This document shows, in pieces, positions 11,936 to 16,888 of a DNA stretch of 16,888 nt. The position numbers and the translations under genes were made by a program. Position 1 is the stretch's first letter; each line of letters opens with the position of its first letter. Location: contig DATJFD010000013.1 in NCBI GenBank assembly GCA_035495855.1, positions 1 to 16,888 on the forward strand, given 5' to 3'. The notes below the pieces were generated by a model. It did no database searches. It worked only from the letters and a program-made list of their open reading frames with translations, and was not told the origin of the DNA. The stretch is from JAHFIW01 sp035495855 (lineage in GTDB: Bacteria; Patescibacteriota; Patescibacteriia; SG8-24).

Positions 11936-12574
11936 ATGCACTCCCTCGAATCCCACTATCTCTATTCGCTCGTCAGGGGCTGGAAACAGATCCTGGCCTT
12001 CGCGCTCGTCACGGCGGTCGCCGGCATGGGCATCAGTTTCCTGTTCCCGCTGCAGTACAGCTCGACCATGCGGATGCTCATCATCCAGAAGCAGCTGTCC
12101 GATACCGACCCTTACACCGCGATCAAGGCCTCCGAGCGCATCTCGGACAATCTCGGCCAGATCATCTACACGACCTCCTTCTTCGACAAGGTCATGGGCG
12201 CCAAGTTCAACATCGACCAGTCGGTCTTCAAGGCTGACGAGAGCAAGAAGCGCAAGCAGTGGCATGACATGATCGAGACGCGGGTCGTCCAGAACTCCGG
12301 CATGCTCGTGGTCACCGTCTACCATGTCGACCCCAAGCAGGCCGAACAGATCTCCCGCGCCGTCGCCTTCGTCCTCACGACCGAGGGCTGGCAGTACATC
12401 GGCGGCGGCGACCTCGACGTCAAGCTCGTCGACGAACCCCTGGTCTCCCGCTACCCCGTCCGGCCGAACGTCCCGGCCAACGCCTTCATGGGCTTCATCC
12501 TCGGCGTCATCGCCGGCATCGGCTACGTTCTCCTCGGCGCCCGCAAGCATGCGGCCTTCGGCATCCCCCAATAA
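11936..12574 (+). CDS. Wzz/YveK-type chain-length determinant protein
   Basis: 212-residue polysaccharide co-polymerase-like protein with the family's two-span topology. There is a short inside N-terminus (YLYSLVRGWKQIL), span 1 (about 18-38, LAFALVTAVAGMGISFLFPL) followed by QYSSTMRMLI, and an extracytoplasmic domain of about 140 residues rich in helices. The proline-rich span 2 follows (about 175-203, YPVRPNVPANAFMGFILG then VIAGIGYVLLGA), where the P-x2-P-x3-N/G-type pattern is typical. Such proteins control the length or export of surface polysaccharide. It lacks the long coiled coil of full Wzz and any C-terminal tyrosine-kinase domain, and no glycan gene lies next to it. Single-gene unit with its own promoter and terminator. 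No Shine-Dalgarno precedes the ATG. Confidence 0.8.
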   Translation: MHSLESHYLYSLVRGWKQILAFALVTAVAGMGISFLFPLQYSSTMRMLIIQKQLSDTDPYTAIKASERISDNLGQIIYTTSFFDKVMGAKFNIDQSVFKADESKKRKQWHDMIETRVVQNSGMLVVTVYHVDPKQAEQISRAVAFVLTTEGWQYIGGGDLDVKLVDEPLVSRYPVRPNVPANAFMGFILGVIAGIGYVLLGARKHAAFGIPQ

Positions 12575-12612
12575 GGCGGATCTCAGCGAAAATAAGCTCA
12601 ACGAGCCTCAAG

Positions 12613-12640
12613 AAAGCCCCCTGCCAGCCAGGGGGCTTTC
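12613..12640 (+). terminator. Intrinsic terminator of the Wzz-type gene
   Basis: AAAGCCCCCTG (12613-12623) and CAGGGGGCTTT (12629-12639) form a perfect 11-bp stem around CCAGC. The T-tract is short (TTTC), but the stem is strong and 38 bases after the stop codon. Confidence 0.8.
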
Positions 12641-12667
12641 GGCCCTTCCGGACATTGTCAGCCAGTA

Positions 12668-12696
12668 TTGACAATCACCTCAAAACATGCTATAGT
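12668..12696 (+). promoter_or_regulatory. Near-consensus promoter of the secreted-protein operon
   Basis: TTGACA (12668-12673) and TATAGT (12691-12696) are 17 bases apart, and TGC precedes the -10 box, so -35, spacing, extended -10 and -10 are all near ideal. Transcription would begin near 12703. Predicted to be one of the strongest promoters in the window. Confidence 0.88.
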
Positions 12697-12702
12697 CGTC
12701 AG

Positions 12703-12939
12703 TTCTCAAAAAGTGAAAAAGGGAGCGTTGAGACCGTTCGACGTCCATCGAAGACACCTCCTCCTTGTCCTCGATGCCGTCGGACGGTCCCAGCGCTTCG
12801 GTGCTGGAAGGTCATTACAACTGCATCCGCAAACACTGACAGAAGGTTTTCAGGCACGGATTCTCCGTGTCAGGCCGACCGTCAACCGCCTCGAAACAGG
12901 GGCATCACAACGCCCCCTTCGGGGGAGGAGGAATCGACA
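12703..12939 (+). promoter_or_regulatory. Long structured 5' leader with SD-proximal switch
   Basis: About 237 bases separate the predicted transcription start from the ATG at 12940. Hairpins include CCAGCGC-TTCG-GTGCTGG (12790-12807), CACGGA/TCCGTG (12855-12869), which competes with CTGACA/TGTCAG (12836-12841/12868-12873), and at the 3' end CCCCC/GGGGG (12913-12925), which abuts the Shine-Dalgarno GAGGAGGAA. The last competes with GGGGC/GCCCC (12899-12903/12912-12916). Two mutually exclusive pairs suggest control of translation or mRNA stability. An ATG frame runs through from upstream but begins before the promoter, so I treat this stretch as untranslated. Confidence 0.5.
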
Positions 12940-13914
12940 ATGAAGACCCTTTCCACCGTCATCGCCGCTCTGGTCTCGTGCCTCTTCTTCGTCGGCTCGG
13001 CCCACGCCCAGCAGACGAGCGGTCCGCTCCCGGAAGTCCGGGTGGCGCTCCCCGCCGACCTCGCCGCATGCGTCAACGCGTGCATGGCGCCCGCCGCTTC
13101 GCCCCGTCCCGCCGACCACACCGTGTGTCCGGCGACGATGGACTCGGCGACCAGCACTCGCATCGAGCGCCTGGCCACCGAGATCTCCCGCATCCGCACC
13201 AGGGTCGCCGCCAACACGGCAGCCATCGCGGATCACGAGCGCCGCATCCGTTCCCTCGAGGACCAGATCGGCCTCCTGCGGACCCGGACCGCGGAGCTCG
13301 AGCGCCAGGTGAGCGAGCAACGCGACGCGATCGCTGCCCTGCAGCGTGACCTCGCGACGCTCCGCAGCGACTACGAGCGCGCCGTCGGCGAGCTCGGACG
13401 TCGCGTGACGGACCTCGAGACCAGCTTCACCGCGCTGACGCGAACCGTCAGCACGCTGGAGACCAGGGTCTCGGGGATCGAGTCTCGCATGGCGAGCGTG
13501 CGCATCGGCGTCAGGACCGGTTTCCTGGTCCTGGGGTCGACGGACGGCACGGTCTACACCGGCGTCCCGCTGCTCGCGAACCTGTCTCTCCAGTTCACCC
13601 CGTCGACGTTCGCTTCGGTGAGCGGCGGCCCGGTGTTCTCGGCAGGCAGCTCGCCGGTCGGCGCTCATGGTCGGTTGGGGCTCGGTTTCGATCTCCACCC
13701 GAACTGGTCTCTCGAGACCGGCGTTTCGACCACCTGGGTCGGATACAACTCGACTCTGCACGCCAGCTCCATGTTCCTCATGGGCGACGTCGGACCGACG
13801 TTCCGATACAAGTGGTTCAGCGTCAACGCCAGCGTCATGGCCGGCGCCGAGTTCGACCGCACCACCGCGCCTGCGTTCGGTGGCCTCCTCACCCTTCGGG
13901 GCGAATGGCCGTAA
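12940..13914 (+). CDS. Secreted coiled-coil protein with beta-barrel-like C-terminus
   Basis: 324 residues from ATG 12940, chosen because GAGGAGGAA lies six bases upstream and a signal peptide follows directly (MKTLSTVIAALVSCLFFVGS then AHAQ, cleavage after Ala 23). A short segment holds three cysteines (44, 48, 63). Residues 70-185 are a coiled coil with regular heptads (RRIRSLEDQIGLLRTRTAEL, ERQVSEQRDAIAALQRDL, RRVTDLETSFTALTRTVSTL). Residues 187-324 are alternating beta strands with aromatic and Gly pattern (VRIGVRTGFLVLG, FASVSGGPVFSAG, LGLGFDLHPNWSLETGVSTT, FSVNASVMAGAEFD, LLTLRGEWP), like a small outer-membrane barrel. A surface stalk or porin-like role is possible. I recognise no named family. 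A barrel would be unexpected in a cell without an outer membrane. Confidence 0.8.
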   Translation: MKTLSTVIAALVSCLFFVGSAHAQQTSGPLPEVRVALPADLAACVNACMAPAASPRPADHTVCPATMDSATSTRIERLATEISRIRTRVAANTAAIADHERRIRSLEDQIGLLRTRTAELERQVSEQRDAIAALQRDLATLRSDYERAVGELGRRVTDLETSFTALTRTVSTLETRVSGIESRMASVRIGVRTGFLVLGSTDGTVYTGVPLLANLSLQFTPSTFASVSGGPVFSAGSSPVGAHGRLGLGFDLHPNWSLETGVSTTWVGYNSTLHASSMFLMGDVGPTFRYKWFSVNASVMAGAEFDRTTAPAFGGLLTLRGEWP

Positions 13915-13920
13915 CGCGCA

Positions 13921-13952
13921 GGGGGCGGCGAGGAATGGTCCTCGTCGCCCTC
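13921..13952 (+). terminator. Intercistronic hairpin after the coiled-coil gene
   Basis: GGGGGCGGCGAGGA (13921-13934) pairs with TCCTCGTCGCCCTCC (13939-13952) over 14 positions with two G-U pairs and a 4-base loop. It starts six bases after the stop. No T-run follows, so it may be a partial terminator or a 3' stabiliser that sets different levels for the two genes of the operon. Confidence 0.55.
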
Positions 13953-14013
13953 CTTCACCCGGAATGAGAACCGTCCATCAACCAGCAACCCCGAAGTGAA
14001 AAGGAGATCCACA

Positions 14014-14628
14014 ATGAAGACCTCGAACCTGTCCGTGCTCTGCGCGATCCTCATGACCGTGACCGTCGGCTGCGGCCTGCAGGAGGGTGGCGACACCACG
14101 CCGCCTCCCGACTGCACCAGCAACTGCGGTGACGGGGGCAGCGGCCCCACCGGCGACGGCGGGACCGTCACGCCTCCGGCCGACGGCGGCGGGAGCTACA
14201 TCCCGGCGCCCGTCGTCTCGCCCGCGGCCTGCCTGCTCGAGTTCGCCGACGACTACATCTCGGGTTCCCCCTGCGGTGACGTCGTCGGAACGCTCCCGGG
14301 CATGACCTGGACCGCCGGTCCCCGCATCTCGGACTCGAACAGCGACGGTCGCCTCGAGTACCACCCCGCCAGCATCCCCGCCGGCACGTACGACCTGTCG
14401 TACCGTGACCGCGGGTGCGCCAACGAGGTGGACCGGACGAACTGGGCGCTGTACGGCGACCCCGAGATGCTCCGCGCGATGTCGCCGGACGCCCGCTCCT
14501 TCATCACCTGCAACTGGTGGGTGAACGGCGCGATCGTCCAGGTGACGGACCCGGGATGCCATCTCAAGATCTCGGTCGACGCGGCCTGCGCCATCACGGG
14601 CGCCGGCAACATGAGGGACTTCCACTAA
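14014..14628 (+). CDS. Cysteine-rich secreted lipoprotein, unknown function
   Basis: 204 residues from ATG 14014, which has AAGGAGAT about five bases upstream; an earlier in-frame ATG at 13996 lacks this. The N-terminus MKTSNLSVLCAILMTVTVGC fits a lipoprotein signal with lipidated Cys 20. Next comes a Gly/Pro/Asp-rich linker with CTSNCGDGG (about 25-65), then a compact domain with several further cysteines (ACLLEFADDYISGSPCGDV, RDRGCANEVD, FITCNWWVNGA, DPGCHLKISVDAACAI) that could form disulfides outside the cell. CxxxC linkers of this style are common in Myxococcota lipoproteins; I know no function. It is 99 bases after the coiled-coil protein and probably in the same operon. Confidence 0.82.
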   Translation: MKTSNLSVLCAILMTVTVGCGLQEGGDTTPPPDCTSNCGDGGSGPTGDGGTVTPPADGGGSYIPAPVVSPAACLLEFADDYISGSPCGDVVGTLPGMTWTAGPRISDSNSDGRLEYHPASIPAGTYDLSYRDRGCANEVDRTNWALYGDPEMLRAMSPDARSFITCNWWVNGAIVQVTDPGCHLKISVDAACAITGAGNMRDFH

Positions 14629-14657
14629 GACTTCGGTCTGAGTGGGCATCGCCTCAC

Positions 14658-14696
14658 AGAGGTGGTCAGCGCTTGCTGGCCACCTCTTTTCTTTTT
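14658..14696 (+). terminator. Intrinsic terminator of the lipoprotein operon
   Basis: AGAGGTGGTCAGC (14658-14670) and GCTGGCCACCTCT (14675-14687) form a 13-bp stem (one G-U) with a GCTT loop, followed by TTTTCTTTTT. It begins 29 bases after the stop. A further CTTTTTCT/AGAAAAAG palindrome (14691-14709) overlaps the T-tract. Confidence 0.93.
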
Positions 14697-14742
14697 CTAA
14701 GAGAAAAAGAACAGCAAGCAGGATGGGGAACGACATGATGTA

Positions 14743-14856
14743 TTTCTGGACCCTGAAACAAGTTCAGGGTGACATCCAAATTTTTTCTGGACCCCGGGTC
14801 AAGCCCGGGGTGACATCAAAATATTGTCATGCTGAACTTGTTTCAGCATCCAGAAA
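14743..14856. repeat. Three-copy palindromic element with covarying stems
   Basis: Three units share TTTCTGGA, a 7-bp stem around (A/T)CAAG, and TGACA. Unit A (plus, 14743-14776): CCCTGAA/TTCAGGG. Unit B (plus, 14784-14817): CCCCGGG/CCCGGGG. Unit C (minus, 14825-14856): TGCTGAA/TTCAGCA. Flanks and loop are conserved while both sides of the stems change together. B and C face each other. Repeats with similar wording occur in many unrelated bacterial genomes. Not CRISPR: no regular spacers. Confidence 0.85.
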
Positions 14857-14892
14857 AACCGCACCATCGAAGCAGAGCTAAGGGATCCTGCG

Positions 14893-14950
14893 AGAAATCC
14901 GGCCCGTCCGTACATCGGCGGGCTTCTTTTTTTATTGTGGCCGGATTTCT
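14893..14950. repeat. Nested palindrome with internal terminator
   Basis: AGAAATCCGGCC (14893-14904) and GGCCGGATTTCT (14939-14950) are perfect 12-base inverted repeats. Inside, GCCCGTC (14902-14908) pairs with GGCGGGC (14917-14923), followed by TTCTTTTTTT, an intrinsic terminator for plus-strand transcription. The outer and inner stems share CC at 14903-14904, so they compete at the base. No gene ends here, so it is a second terminator or belongs to a small RNA. Confidence 0.65.
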
Positions 14951-14995
14951 TTCGTTCATAGAAATCCTGGCGTGCTCTCTTCGAACTGCGGGTGG

Positions 14996-15093
14996 CGTGG
15001 CGAAAGGGGACCCCGACCGCCCGCAGGCCCCGGGTCGCAGCCCGGGGCCGAGGACGAGTCGGGGTGGTCGCCACGACAGGACCCGCAGGGTCC
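14996..15093. ncRNA. Rod-like hairpin, possible non-coding RNA
   Basis: Three perfectly nested stems form an 80-nt rod: CGTGGCGA/TCGCCACG (14996-15003/15068-15075), ACCCCGAC/GTCGGGGT (15010-15017/15058-15065) and GGCCCCGGG/CCCGGGGCC (15026-15034/15041-15049). A separate hairpin GGACCC/GGGTCC (15079-15093) follows, then 20 bases later the terminator at 15113-15142. No reading frame is convincing. It could be a small RNA, the structured 3' end of the minus-strand lipoprotein transcript, or a repeat unit. I see no obvious promoter for it. Confidence 0.45.
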
Positions 15094-15112
15094 ATCCATG
15101 AAGAGGGACAAC

Positions 15113-15142
15113 AAAAAAACCGGTCCGATGAGATCGGACCGG
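15113..15142 (-). terminator. Intrinsic terminator of the minus-strand lipoprotein
   Basis: CCGGTCCGAT (15120-15129) and ATCGGACCGG (15133-15142) form a perfect 10-bp stem with a 3-base loop. On the minus strand it is followed by seven T (A-run 15113-15119). It lies 31 bases after the stop codon of the gene at 15174. Confidence 0.93.
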
Positions 15143-15173
15143 TCGAGAGCGTTACGTCGTCGCCGTCACCGCG

Positions 15174-16118
15174 TCAGCAGTGCGGCGGGCCGTCGTAGCC
15201 CTGGTTGAAGAGGTCGAGGACCGCGCCGATGTTGATGGCTTCGTCCCAGACCGCCGGGTTGGGCACGCCATCCGCGGTGGGCCGGATGCCGTACGGCAGG
15301 GTGCCGTCCGCGTCCTTGTTGGCCGTCATCCACGCTTCCGCGTCGAGGAGCGCCTGCGCCACCTCGGGGTTCGTGCTCGCGCCGCTGGCCACGTTGAGCA
15401 GCGAGGCGATGAGCTGGTGGCCCATGATGAGGCTGGCGTCGCCGCGCGGCGAGGTCTTCAGGATGTTGATGAGCTGCGAGCGGCTGTAGTAGACGCCGCC
15501 GATGGTCAGGCCGGGGACCGGCCAGGCGCTCGGGTGGGTCTTCCAGAAGCCCTGCGTGTAGGTGCAGCCCAGCGACTGCGGGGGCAGGTCGCAGCTGATC
15601 GTGTACGAGATGCGGCCCTTGAAGGTGCCCGCGTACGCGCTGCCGACCTGCGAGTTGGTGGTCGCGTCGTTGATCGCCGCGTGCACCTGCAGGTACAGGA
15701 GCGTGCCGCACGACTCCGCCGTCAGTCCGAGGTCCGCGAGCGGCACCGTGAAGGTGTAGGTCGTGGTGTCGGGCGGCAGGGTGCCCGCGTTGTAGGGGCA
15801 CTGGCCGGGCGGCGTCCAGGGGAACGCGGTCGTCGAGATGCACAGGTGCGCATCGGCGAGCTCGTAGCCCGGGAGCATGTCGTACTTCACGTAGACGTTC
15901 GTCGAGTCGTTCCAGACGCTGATCGTCCCGACCTGGATGTTCGTGTTCCCCATGGAGAAGGGATACGTATCCGGGTTCAGGGCGGTCGCGGCCTGGGTGA
16001 CGACGCCGACGCCGTCCGCGTCGTCGCTGCCGGCCATGCAGCCCGGCGCGAAGATGCTCGCGATCAGGGTGAACATGGCCAAGATGTAGAGAGCGGGGGA
16101 TCTGCTGTTGGGCTTCAT
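15174..16118 (-). CDS. Secreted lipoprotein with CTYTQGFWKTHP-type domain
   Basis: 314 residues from ATG 16118, chosen because AAGGAGGAG lies five bases upstream and a lipoprotein signal follows (YILAMFTLIASIFAPGC, lipid Cys 27). Residues 45-175 look beta-rich (YPFSMGNTNIQVGTISVWND, STNVYVKYDMLPGYELADAH, TTYTFTVPLADLGL) with paired cysteines. The C-terminal domain begins CTYTQGFWKTHPSAWP (about 185-200) and continues LTIGGVYYSRSQLINILKT, MGHQLIASLLNVASGA. I have seen this type in secreted proteins of Myxococcota, Planctomycetes and Actinobacteria; the function is not known to me. The final residues GPPHC end in Cys. Single-gene unit with its own promoter and terminator; divergent from the surface protein at 16390. 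Confidence 0.85.
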   Translation of the reverse strand: MKPNSRSPALYILAMFTLIASIFAPGCMAGSDDADGVGVVTQAATALNPDTYPFSMGNTNIQVGTISVWNDSTNVYVKYDMLPGYELADAHLCISTTAFPWTPPGQCPYNAGTLPPDTTTYTFTVPLADLGLTAESCGTLLYLQVHAAINDATTNSQVGSAYAGTFKGRISYTISCDLPPQSLGCTYTQGFWKTHPSAWPVPGLTIGGVYYSRSQLINILKTSPRGDASLIMGHQLIASLLNVASGASTNPEVAQALLDAEAWMTANKDADGTLPYGIRPTADGVPNPAVWDEAINIGAVLDLFNQGYDGPPHC

Positions 16119-16164
16119 TCGGACTCCTCCTTGTTCGGACGTTCCCACACGATGTGGTGTCGCG

Positions 16165-16193
16165 ACCCTAGGGCCTGGCGTCGATTCTGTCAA
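16165..16193 (-). promoter_or_regulatory. Promoter of the minus-strand lipoprotein gene
   Basis: On the minus strand TTGACA (16188-16193, perfect) is 17 bases from TAGGGT (16165-16170). The start would be near 16158, leaving a leader of about 40 bases that contains CCACA/TGTGG (16145-16157) and the Shine-Dalgarno. The same -10 box, TAGGGT, occurs at 4045-4050 before the sigma operon. Confidence 0.65.
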
Positions 16194-16307
16194 GCATCGA
16201 AATGCCGCCAATGGAGGGCCGTTATGCGAAAAAAGTCCCTTGCGACATCTTTCATATGACAGGCAATGTGAATAAGTAGCCTTATTTAAGGCGGATTTCA
16301 GAAATAA

Positions 16308-16335
16308 TTGACGGCATTTCTTGGACCTATAAGAT
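16308..16335 (+). promoter_or_regulatory. Promoter of the Ala/Pro-rich surface protein gene
   Basis: TTGACG (16308-16313, 5 of 6) and TAAGAT (16330-16335, 4 of 6) are 16 bases apart; transcription would begin near 16342. The gap 16119-16389 is AT-richer than its surroundings and holds only these two divergent promoters and leaders. Confidence 0.55.
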
Positions 16336-16389
16336 ACCGGCACGCTTTCAAATTTTATCTTGATGAGCGCCTCGACGCTCCATTTTTTT

Positions 16390-16888
16390 ATGAAGAACGT
16401 GCTCCGACGCCTCCGCGACGCCGCGGTCTTTTGTTTACTGAGCGCGACCGCGCTCGCCATGCCCGTGAGCGGCGTGATGGTCGCCCACGCGCAGGAAGCC
16501 GACGCTTCCGTGTCCGCTGACGCGACCGCCGCGCCGTCCGAAGAGACCGCCGCCCCCGCGCCCGACCCCGCTCCCGCCACGGAGAGCGCCTACCCCGCTC
16601 CCGCCGACACCACGTCCGCTCCGGTGGACACGACGTCCGCTCCGACGGAAGAGGCCGCTCCGGCGACGACGACCGAGGAAGCCGCTCCCGCGGATCCCGC
16701 GCCGTCCGCTGACGCCGTCGCGCCCGCGCCGGAGGCCGCTCCCGAAACGCTCCCCGCGACCGCTCCGGAACTTTCCACGGACAAGGCCGACTACGCGCCG
16801 GGCGAGACCGTCACCATCTTCGGCAGGTTCTTCAGCGCGCTCCAGGACATCGTCGTCACGATCTTCGGCGGCTCCGCCGAGGCAGGCG
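16390..16888 (+). CDS. Secreted Ala/Pro-rich surface protein, N-terminal part
   Basis: The frame is open to the window end (166 codons). From ATG 16390 a signal peptide reads MKNVLRRLRDAAVFCLLSAT, then ALAMPVSGVMVAHAQ, with likely cleavage after AHA. An in-frame ATG at 16363 would add nine residues. Residues 36-130 are a low-complexity Ala/Pro/Thr/Glu linker with DTTSAPV/DTTSAPT repeats, the kind of extended stalk found in cell-surface proteins. At about residue 132 a folded domain starts, TDKADYAPGETVTIFGRFF followed by DIVVTIFGG. It resembles the opening of Ig-like/macroglobulin-type domains (DKxxYxPGETVTI) repeated in large secreted proteins. The full length and anchor are beyond the window. 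No Shine-Dalgarno is visible at either ATG. It is divergent from the lipoprotein at 15174. Confidence 0.82.
   Translation, partial: MKNVLRRLRDAAVFCLLSATALAMPVSGVMVAHAQEADASVSADATAAPSEETAAPAPDPAPATESAYPAPADTTSAPVDTTSAPTEEAAPATTTEEAAPADPAPSADAVAPAPEAAPETLPATAPELSTDKADYAPGETVTIFGRFFSALQDIVVTIFGGSAEAG
16606..16644 (+). repeat. 21-base tandem repeat in the stalk coding region
   Basis: GACACCACGTCCGCTCCG (16606-16623) recurs as GACACGACGTCCGCTCCG (16627-16644) with a 21-base period, encoding DTTSAPV and DTTSAPT. One mismatch. Such in-frame repeats can change copy number and alter stalk length. Confidence 0.75.

Noticed and set aside
12655..12939. 95-codon N-terminal extension of the coiled-coil protein
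   Set aside because: The frame starts before a near-consensus promoter, the added sequence has no motif, and a strong Shine-Dalgarno plus signal peptide mark the start at 12940.
14743..14856. CRISPR array
   Set aside because: Only three units, one inverted, each with its own palindromic stem, no constant spacers and no cas genes.
15180..16259. 359-codon plus-strand frame opposite the minus-strand lipoprotein
   Set aside because: Arg/Val/Asp-rich composition and no start signals; the minus strand has a Shine-Dalgarno, lipoprotein signal and domain motif.

Overview
The window is GC-rich (roughly two thirds G+C by eye), gene-dense DNA. I read it as a chromosome segment of a high-GC member of the Patescibacteria/CPR or a relative. 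The main reason is the ECF sigma factor followed by a DUF5667-type membrane protein, a pairing I associate with those lineages. Supporting signs are several genes without Shine-Dalgarno sequences, promoters that would give leaderless or nearly leaderless mRNAs, and many small unrecognised membrane proteins. The assignment is inference. The right-hand third (about 12.6 kb onward) encodes secreted proteins and lipoproteins with strong Shine-Dalgarno sites that look more like Myxococcota proteins, so either the assignment is wrong or that part was acquired.

Layout. Positions 1-934 (minus) hold the translation operon infC-rpmI-rplT, with rplT cut by the window edge. infC starts at TTG, and a hairpin separates infC from rpmI. 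Divergent from it, 1020-1916 (plus) holds the ribosome-rescue pair smpB and ssrA (tmRNA) with an intrinsic terminator. A repeat-filled gap (1953-2235) carries a purine/pyrimidine 'word' palindrome and a REP-like GTGTCAGGCAC palindrome. Next come a lone RetSat/CrtI-type flavoprotein (2273-3889, minus) and a divergent region with a highly structured leader (4051-4169). The leader precedes an ECF sigma factor (4215-4715) and its probable membrane partner (4735-5955). A bidirectional terminator separates these from a convergent MgtA-like P-type ATPase (6004-8553, minus) whose extended -10 promoter lies six bases from its ATG.

Positions 8631-11788 (plus) form a tight four-gene envelope operon: three membrane proteins I do not recognise, then a membrane-anchored HtrA/DegP-like protein with PDZ domain in which all three catalytic residues appear to be lost. 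A second word palindrome follows, then a short Wzz-type protein (11936-12574) with its own strong promoter.

From 12668 a near-consensus promoter drives a long, structured 5' leader, a secreted coiled-coil plus beta-rich protein (12940-13914) and a cysteine-rich lipoprotein (14014-14628). The 545-base convergent gap after it is packed with hairpins: two gene-end terminators, three related palindromes with covarying stems, a nested terminator palindrome and an 80-nt rod-like hairpin. A minus-strand lipoprotein with a CTYTQGFWKTHP segment (15174-16118) and a truncated Ala/Pro-rich surface protein (16390 to the end) are divergently transcribed at the right edge.

Main candidates for something undescribed: the riboswitch-like leader of the sigma/DUF5667 operon, the pseudoprotease operon, the architecture-conserved word palindromes, and the hairpin-dense convergent intergenic region.
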